NCBI GenBank assembly: GCA_900314555.1
Contig: OMVQ01000121.1
Coordinates: forward strand, 1-64,000
DNA: 64,000 nucleotides
Origin: an uncultured Eubacteriales bacterium
Lineage (GTDB): Bacteria; Bacillota; Clostridia; Lachnospirales; Lachnospiraceae
Direction of reading: 5' to 3'
Shown here: one piece after another, positions 55,421 through 63,343 of the stretch
Position numbering within the stretch: position 1 is the first letter of the stretch
How the letters are laid out: each line of letters opens with the position of its first letter
Translations under genes and position numbers: made by a program
Notes under the pieces: model-generated
What the model saw: only the letters and a program-made list of their open reading frames with translations
Told to the model about the DNA's origin: nothing
Database searches by the model: none

Positions 55421-55753
55421 TTATTTTGTTTTTTTCGACTCAATTAACTTGGGATCAACTGTTTTATTCGGCAGTTTCATTCCATCTTCAATATACTTAT
55501 TAGAGTCTGTATAGTTCTCATACAAGCTGTTTATATAATCTTCAAATTCTTCGACATAGATAGTTACACCTTCTTCAATAATAGCATTTCTTGTAATATT
55601 ATTACCGGAAATTACCGATGCCTTTTTAGCCAGTTTGTCTAATCTATCTATCATGTCTTCTGTAAGATTTACAGAAATTGTCTTTTTATTATCACCTTTA
55701 CCTAATAATTTTCTAAATGATGCAAATCTTTTATTATCATATTTACCAAACAT
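55421..55753 (-). CDS. Probable ribbon-helix-helix protein
   Basis: 110 residues from the ATG at 55753, seven bases after GGAGG. Residues 25-70 (KKTISVNLTEDMIDRLDKLAKKA, then NITRNAIIEEGVTIYVEEFE) have the strand-helix-helix pattern of ribbon-helix-helix DNA-binding domains, with a TRNAIIEEG second helix. The C-terminus is acidic, then basic. It is 17 bases after trxB, so it is probably co-transcribed with the thioredoxin genes and may be a regulator. There is no toxin gene next to it. Confidence 0.65.
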   Translation of the reverse strand: MFGKYDNKRFASFRKLLGKGDNKKTISVNLTEDMIDRLDKLAKKASVISGNNITRNAIIEEGVTIYVEEFEDYINSLYENYTDSNKYIEDGMKLPNKTVDPKLIESKKTK

Positions 55754-55770
55754 ATGCATACCTCCATTTA

Positions 55771-56682
55771 TTACATTTCCTTACACGCCATTACCGCTGC
55801 AACCGCACCATCTGCTGCCGCAGTTATAAGCTGGCGGACTTCCTTCGTTCTGCAGTCACCTGCGGCATATATTCCCTCTACATTTGTTCTGCAGTCTTCC
55901 CCTGCAACAATGTAGCCGTTTTCATCTGTTTTAACAACATTTTCGTATATGTCTCTTTGTGGTTCCTGCCCGATTGCTACAAATAGTCCCTGGACTTCAA
56001 TATCTGACTCTTTGCCATTAACTGTATCTGCTATCTTTACACTTTCTAACACATCATCTCCTGACAATGATATAACATTATGGTTTAACAGTGTCTTTAT
56101 ATTGTCTTTTGCTTCCACCTCTTTTATAAGACTTGCTTCTGCCCTGAATGTATCTCTTCTGTGGACAATATATACAGTTTTACAGATTTCTGACAGATAT
56201 TTGGCATCTTCTAATGCCGTATTTCCTCCGCCTGCAACTAAAACGTCCATACCTTTATAGAACATTCCATCGCACGTTGCACAATATGACACACCTGCTC
56301 CTGTAAATCTGTCCTCATTTTCAACATGCAATTTTCTTTTTCCGACTCCGGAAGCTATTATGACTGCTTTCGAGATAAATTCATTGCCTCTAGTAATTAC
56401 TTTCTTATAATTACCATCTGCTTCTATATTGACAACTTCCTCCATCAATATCTCTGTATCTAACGACTTAGCCTGTTCATATAATCTGGTTGCAAATTCA
56501 AATCCGGAAGTATGTTTTATTCCCGGATAATTTTCAACCTCCGGTGATACAATTATCTGTCCACCATAAGATTTCCCCTCTAATACAAGTACATTTTTTC
56601 CGGCTCTTTTTCCATATATGGCAGATGACAACCCTGCCGTACCTGCACCAATAATTATTATGTCATATACTTTTTTATCCAT
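55771..56682 (-). CDS. trxB: Thioredoxin reductase
   Basis: 304 residues from the ATG at 56682, shortly after GAGGTG. It transfers electrons from NADPH through FAD to thioredoxin. The FAD motif is IIIGAGTAGLSSAIYGKRAG, the active disulfide SYCATCDG, the NADPH motif VLVAGGGNTALEDA, and the C-terminal FAD motif GIYAAGDCRTKEVRQLITAAADGAVAA. All are intact. It lies 106 bases after trxA. Confidence 0.96.
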   Translation of the reverse strand: MDKKVYDIIIIGAGTAGLSSAIYGKRAGKNVLVLEGKSYGGQIIVSPEVENYPGIKHTSGFEFATRLYEQAKSLDTEILMEEVVNIEADGNYKKVITRGNEFISKAVIIASGVGKRKLHVENEDRFTGAGVSYCATCDGMFYKGMDVLVAGGGNTALEDAKYLSEICKTVYIVHRRDTFRAEASLIKEVEAKDNIKTLLNHNVISLSGDDVLESVKIADTVNGKESDIEVQGLFVAIGQEPQRDIYENVVKTDENGYIVAGEDCRTNVEGIYAAGDCRTKEVRQLITAAADGAVAAVMACKEM

Positions 56683-56788
56683 ATACACCTCATTTTTCAT
56701 ACTTACTTAATTTACTGCATAGCATTATTTAACTGCATTTGCTGTATTAAATACATTTTTTGTTAGCTGCATTTTATATTAATAAAGA

Positions 56789-57097
56789 TTATTTTAATAG
56801 TTCTAAGATTTCCTCTTTAGAACTGAAGCCAACTGATTTTCTTACAATCTCACCTTTATCAAATACTACAAGTGTAGGTATGCTCATTACTTTGTATTTA
56901 AGTGCAAGACTTCTTTCCTCGTCCACATCGATTTTGCACACTTTGACATCTGTTAATTCTTCAGCTAATTCTTCAATTACCAGTGCAAGCATCTGGCATG
57001 GTCCACACCATGTAGCCCAGAAATCTACTAATACTTTTCCATCTGCCTTTAATACTTCGCTTTCGAAGTTATCACTTGTTACATGTAATACTGCCAT
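56789..57097 (-). CDS. trxA: Thioredoxin
   Basis: 102 residues from the ATG at 57097, six bases after GGAGG. The active site is DFWATWCGPCQML, and the cis-proline is in MSIPTLVVF. The family length is normal. Followed by its reductase gene, it forms a complete NADPH-dependent disulfide-reducing pair. Confidence 0.96.
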   Translation of the reverse strand: MAVLHVTSDNFESEVLKADGKVLVDFWATWCGPCQMLALVIEELAEELTDVKVCKIDVDEERSLALKYKVMSIPTLVVFDKGEIVRKSVGFSSKEEILELLK

Positions 57098-57114
57098 AAT
57101 CTTCCTCCATTTCC

Positions 57115-57155
57115 AAGACACCTGATGTAACTATACATTTGGGTGTCTTTTTATT
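57115..57155 (+). terminator. Hairpin before trxA
   Basis: AAGACACC pairs with GGTGTCTT, followed by TTTT on the plus strand. The T-run is on the plus strand although no plus-strand gene precedes it. On the minus strand it lies in the leader of trxA and may be a regulatory hairpin. Confidence 0.5.
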
Positions 57156-57185
57156 CTGCTGTATTTTAGTATGTCCAATTTTAAA

Positions 57186-58037
57186 CTAATTTTCCAAAAA
57201 AGTTTTTAATTTCTCGTATCTGTTCTTAGCATCATTATATCCCTGATGATATAGCTCGGTCAGTTTTTCCCTATTCTTCTCAAGTCTGCCGATTTTGACA
57301 GGTTTAGAAGGACGTATTACAAATACATTTCCTTTCTCCTCCTGCTTCTCTATATAATCAAGTGTCATATTGTAATACTTATGACGTTTTCTGATTGCAT
57401 CTACCAGTTTAGGATATTTAGCATATTTAACCTTTATAACCGGCATAAGCTCGTTAGGCTTCTTTCTATAACTAATATCTCTTGTAAGAATAATTACATT
57501 CTTAGTATTACCGTCTTTAACTGATTTTCTAACCGGAATAGAATCAGAAATTCCACCATCTAAATATAATTTGCCACCGATATTAACCATCTGTGCCATC
57601 AATGGCAATGAGCATGATGCCCTTATGAAATCTATCTGGCCTTTCATATCCTTAATCTCTAAATATTCAGGCTGTCCAGTTTCACAGTTCGTTACTACAG
57701 CATAAAATTCTCCATCGAATTTCTCATATGCTTCATAATCATATGGATTAAGCTTTTCAGGAATCGTATGATAACACATTTCCGTACCAAAGAAATTACC
57801 TGTCGTAATAAGATTGTATGCACTTGCATAGTTCTTATCGTCAAGATAATCCACATCTACACTAAATGCCCTGCCGCGCTGCTTAGACAGGTAACTGCAA
57901 GCATTAACTGAACCTGCTGAGACACCATAGCATTTCTTAAATTCAATATCTTTATCCAGGAAGAAATCTAATACGCCTGCTGTGTATGCACCACGCATTC
58001 CTCCACCTTCTAATATTAAACCAATATTATCTTTCAT
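57186..58037 (-). CDS. Patatin-like phospholipase (YjjU type)
   Basis: 283 residues. The oxyanion-hole motif GLILEGGGMRGAYTAGVLDFF, the nucleophile elbow YGVSAGSVNA and the catalytic aspartate motif YLDGGISDSIP form the Ser-Asp dyad of patatins. The basic C-terminal third (KVKYAKYPKLVDAIRKRHKYYN) fits the YjjU subfamily. It is a cytoplasmic lipid or ester hydrolase with unknown substrate. It is 21 bases after the double-Nudix gene, so the two are probably co-transcribed. Confidence 0.9.
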   Translation of the reverse strand: MKDNIGLILEGGGMRGAYTAGVLDFFLDKDIEFKKCYGVSAGSVNACSYLSKQRGRAFSVDVDYLDDKNYASAYNLITTGNFFGTEMCYHTIPEKLNPYDYEAYEKFDGEFYAVVTNCETGQPEYLEIKDMKGQIDFIRASCSLPLMAQMVNIGGKLYLDGGISDSIPVRKSVKDGNTKNVIILTRDISYRKKPNELMPVIKVKYAKYPKLVDAIRKRHKYYNMTLDYIEKQEEKGNVFVIRPSKPVKIGRLEKNREKLTELYHQGYNDAKNRYEKLKTFLEN

Positions 58038-58058
58038 AATCTCTACGCAACTCCTTTC

Positions 58059-59069
58059 TCATATCATAGTAAATATGTCTTTTAATTTAATCCATTCGTC
58101 CATAAAGATACAATTCTTAATCTTCTGCTCTTTAATTAACTTAGTTCCCTCTTCGTAATCAATCCACATTACCGATTCCACTTCTTCTTTCTGAAGTGTC
58201 AGCTTATCTGTGTCAATATCTTCCATATATACATACATTTTACTGAATTCGTGATTACGAAATGGTTTACCATAGAATTCGGTATCTTCTATGCCTTTAT
58301 GAATACCTATAAAATGCAATTCTTCCTCAGCGGCCGTTATTCCTAACTCTTCTTCTAATTCACGTATTGCAGAATCGATTGAGCTGTCACCTGCATGGAT
58401 ATGCCCTGCACTTGATATATCATAATATCCCGGAAATGAATCCTTATTCGCACTTCTCTTCTGGAGTAATACGTCAAAGCCATCTTTCTTCTTACGGATT
58501 ACCCATATATGGACTGTCTTATGCATATAACCTAATTCGTGGACTACACTTCTTTCCCTGACAAGACCTGTCTTATTACCTGAATCGTCAAGTATATCAA
58601 ATAATTCTAATTCATTTCCATCCAGATTAGCACTTATAAGAGTCTTTTCATCATATCTTAGTTTCAATGAGAATAATGGATAATCGTCTCTTATAAGTTT
58701 TAAAAATATCTCATCACCTGTCCAGAAATTAAGTTTAAACAAATCTTTCTTATCTATCCATTCTAATTCGCCCTCATCACATTCTTTTAACTCGCCCCTA
58801 AAGCCATTGGCAGTATATAGAAACATATACTCGCCCTCTGCCTCGTTACTTAAGAATGTAATGATTCCTCTTAATTTATAATTAGTAAGTGTGAGATTTG
58901 TCTCTTCCTTAACTTCTCTTAGCAGACACTCGTCAGGTGTTTCCTCGTCTTCGAAATGTCCGCCAACACCTATCCACATATTATGGCTCAAATCATTTTC
59001 TTTCTTATTTCGGTGCAGCATAAGATATTTATTATCTTTTTCTATATAACATAAGGTTGTTAACTTCAT
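58059..59069 (-). CDS. Tandem double-Nudix hydrolase
   Basis: 336 residues with two Nudix domains in one chain. The N-terminal domain (1-155) begins TTLCYIEKDNKYLMLHRNKK and has the full box GGHFEDEETPDECLLREVKEETNL, like MutT-type 8-oxo-dGTP pyrophosphatases. The C-terminal domain (165-336) begins ELFDILDDSGNKTGLVRERS and has SAGHIHAGDSSIDSAIRELEEELGI, where the first glutamate of the box is Asp, like the YfcD/isopentenyl diphosphate isomerase-like group. The second domain's substrate is unclear. Each half has normal domain length, so this is a fusion rather than a truncation. Confidence 0.9.
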   Translation of the reverse strand: MKLTTLCYIEKDNKYLMLHRNKKENDLSHNMWIGVGGHFEDEETPDECLLREVKEETNLTLTNYKLRGIITFLSNEAEGEYMFLYTANGFRGELKECDEGELEWIDKKDLFKLNFWTGDEIFLKLIRDDYPLFSLKLRYDEKTLISANLDGNELELFDILDDSGNKTGLVRERSVVHELGYMHKTVHIWVIRKKKDGFDVLLQKRSANKDSFPGYYDISSAGHIHAGDSSIDSAIRELEEELGITAAEEELHFIGIHKGIEDTEFYGKPFRNHEFSKMYVYMEDIDTDKLTLQKEEVESVMWIDYEEGTKLIKEQKIKNCIFMDEWIKLKDIFTMI

Positions 59070-59139
59070 AGCCTGTCTCCATTTCGCATATCCATAGTCT
59101 CTGTGAAATAGAATAAATCTTTTTATAACATTACTGATT

Positions 59140-60033
59140 CTATTCTATCTCTTTATAAAAGTGCTGATAGTCCTTAGTTGTATCCCATTCGCCACCCCAT
59201 TTAAAGCCTCTGCTTATAAATGCATTGTAGCAGATATCGCCATTTACTATTTTATGTGCAAAATATTTATTTCTGTCAGCATATGTACCGCCATTTACCG
59301 GTAATACATTTCTGTCCCCAAAACCATTTCTTACATAAGGATTGTAAAGTGGATTAATATCTATGGCAATTCCGTAACCATGGTCCGAAATCGTATCTGT
59401 GCCATCTATGGTTCTGTAATTAAATGCTGATGTATTGTTATCTGCCATCGAAGCTTCATCATCTGCATTATAATCATCTATAAGATGCATCTTCTCTATC
59501 TGATATCTGTTATCATATAATTCCTTGAATATCTCTAAAATGTCATCAGCCACACGTACATTCATTATCAGCTCGCCACTCTGTTCATTTCCATTGAAAT
59601 CAATATATTTAACTCTTATGTATCTTAAATCACTATAATCAAGTTTATCATTTTCTTTATATGATTTACCTGTTATTCTCTGTTTTATTTCATCAGATAT
59701 TGGCTCATAATAAAAGCCATCGGCTAATGTAATTCTCATCTTCGATATCTCTCCTGAATTGCCTTGATTGTCATTATTATTCTGGTTATCATTGCTGTCT
59801 TTATTACCATTACTGCCTTTATTACTATTACTATTTTTATTATTACCATTATCTGTAATATTTTCCGTAATGTTTTTATCAGTATTTTCTGATGTATTAT
59901 TTCTATCGTTAATAATGTTATCTACTGCTTCGGCATTATTTTTCTCATCTTTTAATTTCTTTAGCATTGCAACATTACAGACTAATAATATCATACAACT
60001 GACAATCAATAATATTCTTACACTTTTCTTCAA
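59140..60033 (-). CDS. M15-family peptidase (D-alanyl-D-alanine carboxypeptidase-like), membrane-anchored
   Basis: 297 residues. An N-terminal hydrophobic helix (about 5-24) anchors it. A linker of about 60 residues made almost only of Asn, Asp, Ser, Gly and Lys follows. The catalytic domain (about 105-297) has SDHGYGIAIDINPLYNPYV with the zinc-binding His and Asp, and DYQHFYKEIE with the third ligand. The M15C subgroup includes L-alanyl-D-glutamate endopeptidases and VanY-like enzymes that trim peptidoglycan stems. The gene stands between thrS and the Nudix gene without obvious shared regulation. Confidence 0.88.
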   Translation of the reverse strand: MKKSVRILLIVSCMILLVCNVAMLKKLKDEKNNAEAVDNIINDRNNTSENTDKNITENITDNGNNKNSNSNKGSNGNKDSNDNQNNNDNQGNSGEISKMRITLADGFYYEPISDEIKQRITGKSYKENDKLDYSDLRYIRVKYIDFNGNEQSGELIMNVRVADDILEIFKELYDNRYQIEKMHLIDDYNADDEASMADNNTSAFNYRTIDGTDTISDHGYGIAIDINPLYNPYVRNGFGDRNVLPVNGGTYADRNKYFAHKIVNGDICYNAFISRGFKWGGEWDTTKDYQHFYKEIE

Positions 60034-60066
60034 AACTTTACTACTCTTTCTGACATTTAATAAAGT

Positions 60067-60102
60067 AAGCCCACAAACCCATATACACAGGTTTGCAGAC
60101 TT
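60067..60102 (-). terminator. Terminator after thrS
   Basis: On the minus strand AAGTCTGCAAACC pairs with GGTTTGTGGGCTT through Watson-Crick and G-U pairs, followed by ACTTTATT. Confidence 0.65.
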
Positions 60103-60115
60103 ATTATATTATAAT

Positions 60116-62068
60116 TTACTGTTCTACTTCAATCTTTCTTATCTCTTTTGTTCTGATTTCCTTAGAAATTGCATCTATGAAATCGCTTAAATCTTTCTGT
60201 CCCTCATCTCCAAGATAACGGCTTCTTACAGATACCTTATTCTCTTCCTCTTCTTTCTGTCCGACTACAAGCATATATGGAACTCTGTCAAGTCTTGATT
60301 CTCTAATCTTGAAACCAATCTTCTCTGAACGGTTATCAACTGAGCATCTTATTCCATTATCTTTTAATTCTTTCTCAATCTTAGCTGCATAATCAGCATA
60401 TTTCTCAGAAATAGGTAATACTCTTACCTGTTCAGGACAAAGCCATGTTGGGAATAAACCTGCGTATTTCTCAATTAGCCATGCAAGTGTTCTTTCATAG
60501 CAGCCGATTGATGTTCTATGAATAATATATGGTCTTACTTTTTCACCATTCTGGTCAACATAGTACATATCAAACTGTTCAGCAAGTAAAGCATCCCACT
60601 GAATTGTTATCATTGTATCTTCTTTACCATATACGTTTTTAGCATTTATATCTACTTTAGGGCCATAGAAAGCTGCCTCTCCAACGTCCTCTGTGAATTC
60701 AACGCCGATTTCATTTAAGATATTTCTGATATGTCCCTCTGTTTCTTCCCAAACTTCAGGCTCACCGATATATTTCTTTCTGTCATTAGGATCCCATTTT
60801 GATAAATGATATGTTACATCTTCTTCAACACCTAATGTCTCAAGACAATATTTAGCAAGTTCAAGACAACCTTTAAACTCTTCAACCATCTGGTCAGGTC
60901 TTACAATTAAATGTCCTTCTGAAATAGTGAACTGACGTACTCTTGTAAGTCCATGCATCTCGCCTGAATCTTCATTTCTGAATAATGTTGATGTCTCACC
61001 ATATCTCAATGGTAAATCTCTGTAACTCTTCTGGCTTGCTTTATATACATAATACTGGAATGGACAAGTCATTGGACGAAGTGCAAATACTTCCTTATCC
61101 TTTTCTTCATCACCTAATACGAACATTCCATCTTTATAATGATCCCAGTGTCCTGAAATCTTATATAAATCAGATTTTGCCATAAGAGGTGTCTTTGTTC
61201 TTACATAACCACGTTTTTCTTCCTCATCTTCAATCCATCTTTGCATTGTACGAATCATTATCTCGCCCTTTGGCATAATAAGAGGAAGTCCCTGACCAAT
61301 AACATCTACAGTTGTAAATAATTCCATCTCTCTGCCAAGCTTGTTATGGTCTCTCTTCTTAATATCTTCAAGATGTGCAAGATATTCTTCAAGGTCTGCC
61401 TTTTTAGTAAATGCTGTACCATAAATTCTTGTAAGCATTTTGTTGTCTGAATTACCTCTCCAGTAAGCACCTGATGATGATATTAACTTAAATGCTTTAA
61501 TAACACCTGTCTTCATAAGATGAGGTCCTGCACATAAGTCAACGAAATCTCCCTGTTTATAGAATGAGATAACTGCATCTTCCGGTAAATCATTAATAAG
61601 TTCTACCTTGTATGGCTCGTTTCTTTCTTCCATTAATTTAATAGCTTCTTCTCTTGAAAGTTCGAATCTCTCTAATGTAGCATTTTCCTTAATTACTTTC
61701 TTCATCTCTGCTTCGATTTTATCAAGGTCTTCTCTTGAAAATGGTTCATGCTCGAAATCATAATAGAAACCTGTATCAATTGATGGACCAATTGCAAGTT
61801 TTGCTTCCGGGAATAATCTCTTTACTGCTTCAGCAAGTACATGTGATGTTGTATGTCTGTATGCTGCCTTACCTTTTTCATCATTAAATGTAAGAATGTT
61901 TAATTCACAATCGCTGTCAACAACTGTTCTTAAATCCACAACTTCACCATTTACTTCACCTGCACAGGCTGCTCTTGCAAGCCCCTCGCTAATGTCACTT
62001 GCTATATCGATTACTGACATTGCTTTTTCATACTCTTTTACAGAGCCATCTTTTAATGTTATCTTCAT
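60116..62068 (-). CDS. thrS: Threonine-tRNA ligase
   Basis: 650 residues, normal length. The TGS domain at the N-terminus (MKITLKDGSVKEYEKAMSVI) precedes the editing domain with HTTSHVLAEAVKRLFP and the zinc-binding catalytic core with MTCPFQYYVYK (zinc cysteine), TSTLFRNEDSGEMHGLTRVRQF and TIQWDALLAEQFDMYYV. The C-terminal anticodon-binding domain contains VRVLPISEKYADYAAKIEKEL. Expression is controlled by a T-box leader upstream that reads uncharged tRNA-Thr. Confidence 0.97.
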   Translation of the reverse strand: MKITLKDGSVKEYEKAMSVIDIASDISEGLARAACAGEVNGEVVDLRTVVDSDCELNILTFNDEKGKAAYRHTTSHVLAEAVKRLFPEAKLAIGPSIDTGFYYDFEHEPFSREDLDKIEAEMKKVIKENATLERFELSREEAIKLMEERNEPYKVELINDLPEDAVISFYKQGDFVDLCAGPHLMKTGVIKAFKLISSSGAYWRGNSDNKMLTRIYGTAFTKKADLEEYLAHLEDIKKRDHNKLGREMELFTTVDVIGQGLPLIMPKGEIMIRTMQRWIEDEEEKRGYVRTKTPLMAKSDLYKISGHWDHYKDGMFVLGDEEKDKEVFALRPMTCPFQYYVYKASQKSYRDLPLRYGETSTLFRNEDSGEMHGLTRVRQFTISEGHLIVRPDQMVEEFKGCLELAKYCLETLGVEEDVTYHLSKWDPNDRKKYIGEPEVWEETEGHIRNILNEIGVEFTEDVGEAAFYGPKVDINAKNVYGKEDTMITIQWDALLAEQFDMYYVDQNGEKVRPYIIHRTSIGCYERTLAWLIEKYAGLFPTWLCPEQVRVLPISEKYADYAAKIEKELKDNGIRCSVDNRSEKIGFKIRESRLDRVPYMLVVGQKEEEENKVSVRSRYLGDEGQKDLSDFIDAISKEIRTKEIRKIEVEQ

Positions 62069-62195
62069 GATAATCCTCCATTCTGATATTTATGATTCTT
62101 TTAATATTTTTGAGATTAGTAAGATTAAAGTGTATGTGTACTTAGCACTACATAATTCTTTTAATCTTAGGGTGTTTTAAAGTAATTTATAATAC

Positions 62196-62494
62196 AAAAA
62201 CGTCCCTTATGATTCAAAATCATAAGGGACGATACTATCGTGGTTCCACCCTGATTATATATAAATTAAGCATATGACTAAATTATAAATAATTGATATA
62301 TATTATTTATTAACTTTAATCATTGTCTTTATATATCTCTCATTATGATTATAACGTAATCAACGGACTGGATTGGAGTCACTCAGAGGTAGTCTTCAAT
62401 ATTACTCCGGTAAGACGCTCACAGCATTTCTCGTCTCTCTCTGAACCATCTGTAATACCTACTCGTCTCTTCAATGTGTTTACTTTATTAAGTT
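62196..62494 (-). promoter_or_regulatory. T-box riboswitch of thrS
   Basis: On the minus strand the conserved T-box CAGGGTGGAACCACG (62239-62253) is followed by a strong terminator hairpin CGTCCCTTATGATT/AATCATAAGGGACG (62201-62231) and a T-run. The upstream part (about 62330-62480) has the long stem I with AGAGAG and GGAGTAATATTGAAGAC segments. The likely specifier is ACC at 62388-62390, a threonine codon. Uncharged tRNA-Thr pairs with the T-box and stabilises the antiterminator, switching thrS on. About 125 bases of leader with one further weak hairpin separate the terminator from the thrS start. Confidence 0.92.
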
Positions 62495-62500
62495 AGTTTT

Positions 62501-62528
62501 AGTATAACACCTTAATTTATTTTGTCAA
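62501..62528 (-). promoter_or_regulatory. Predicted promoter of the thrS T-box transcript
   Basis: TTGACA and TATACT on the minus strand are separated by 16 bases, with a start near 62494, just before stem I of the T-box. Confidence 0.75.
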
Positions 62529-62588
62529 CGATTTTAGATAGAATTATATGTTACATTTTACTATATTCATTCATAACTATATTCTAAT

Positions 62589-62924
62589 TTATATAGCACC
62601 ATTATCTTCTAAAAATTTCTTGTACATATCTTCAATTCTCTTCAAATCATCATTATGCAAATTTCCAATTTTAAAAATAAAGCTATCCTTTGTCAGTAAA
62701 ATTACTTTTGAAACCCTCGCAGTTGATGCTAATCTAAGATTTGCATCTTCCCAATAAATAATCGGTGTATCATACGGGTCTTCTTTTCTAACTTTATGCT
62801 TAGTAATCTTAACTGATAAAACCCCAAGTAAATTTTCATCAAGTACAACCACTGGTCTGTTTAATATCCTACTTGAATCTTCTTCTAATGAAAATTCAAC
62901 AAACCATACCTCACCTTTGTTCAT
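62589..62924 (-). CDS. MazF/PemK-like toxin
   Basis: 111 residues, the usual toxin size. It begins MNKGEVWFVEFSLEEDSSRILNRPVVVLD, which matches the MazF pattern GxxWxVxF...RPVVV(L/I), and continues with a STARVSKVILLTKDSF stretch in place of the MazF PSxVRxxxIxxI region. MazF toxins are sequence-specific endoribonucleases. The start codon shares one base with the antitoxin stop (TAATG), so expression is coupled. The conserved active-site arginine/threonine context is only partly recognisable, so activity needs testing. Confidence 0.78.
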   Translation of the reverse strand: MNKGEVWFVEFSLEEDSSRILNRPVVVLDENLLGVLSVKITKHKVRKEDPYDTPIIYWEDANLRLASTARVSKVILLTKDSFIFKIGNLHNDDLKRIEDMYKKFLEDNGAI

Positions 62925-63238
62925 TATATCCCTCTTTCTTCTTTTATTTGTTTAAACATATCGTCCCACTCTGTTTCATCTGTCCATTCATCATCAGATG
63001 AAATAACTGCATTGCCATCTTTATTATAGTTTGTATTCTGTATTGCCATTTTATATGCTTTCAAACCATATCGTTCTGTATTCATACTTGGTTGAAATGG
63101 TAATGCCTGTTCTCTAACTGCCTGCTTAGCTGCCATAGTAAAGAATGTTGTCATATCCATTCCCAGATTTGACATAAGCTCCTGTAACTGAGTCTTTAGT
63201 TCTTCGTCCATTCTCATAGTTACATTTGTACTTGCCAT
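62924..63238 (-). CDS. RelB/DinJ-like antitoxin
   Basis: 104 residues from the ATG at 63238, which follows AAAGGAG; the open frame upstream has no ribosome site. Residues 1-48 (STNVTMRMDEELKTQLQELMSNLGMDMTTFFTMAAKQAVREQALPF) are the ribbon-helix-helix domain of the RelB/DinJ family. The acidic C-terminus (DDEWTDETEWDDMFKQIKEERGI) would wrap the toxin. It lies upstream of and overlaps the toxin gene, the standard order. Usual partners of this family are RelE/YafQ, whereas here the toxin is MazF-like. Confidence 0.85.
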   Translation of the reverse strand: MASTNVTMRMDEELKTQLQELMSNLGMDMTTFFTMAAKQAVREQALPFQPSMNTERYGLKAYKMAIQNTNYNKDGNAVISSDDEWTDETEWDDMFKQIKEERGI

Positions 63239-63343
63239 ATTACCACTCCTTTCCTTTGCCAATATTATATTATCTGTCTCTCTATATGTCAATACATTGT
63301 TATAACATTGTACTTACGAATGAATTTTAACATTACAGATTAA

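Noticed and set aside
55421..55753. Ribbon-helix-helix protein as an antitoxin
   Set aside because: No toxin-sized partner overlaps or adjoins it; it follows trxB in an operon-like position.
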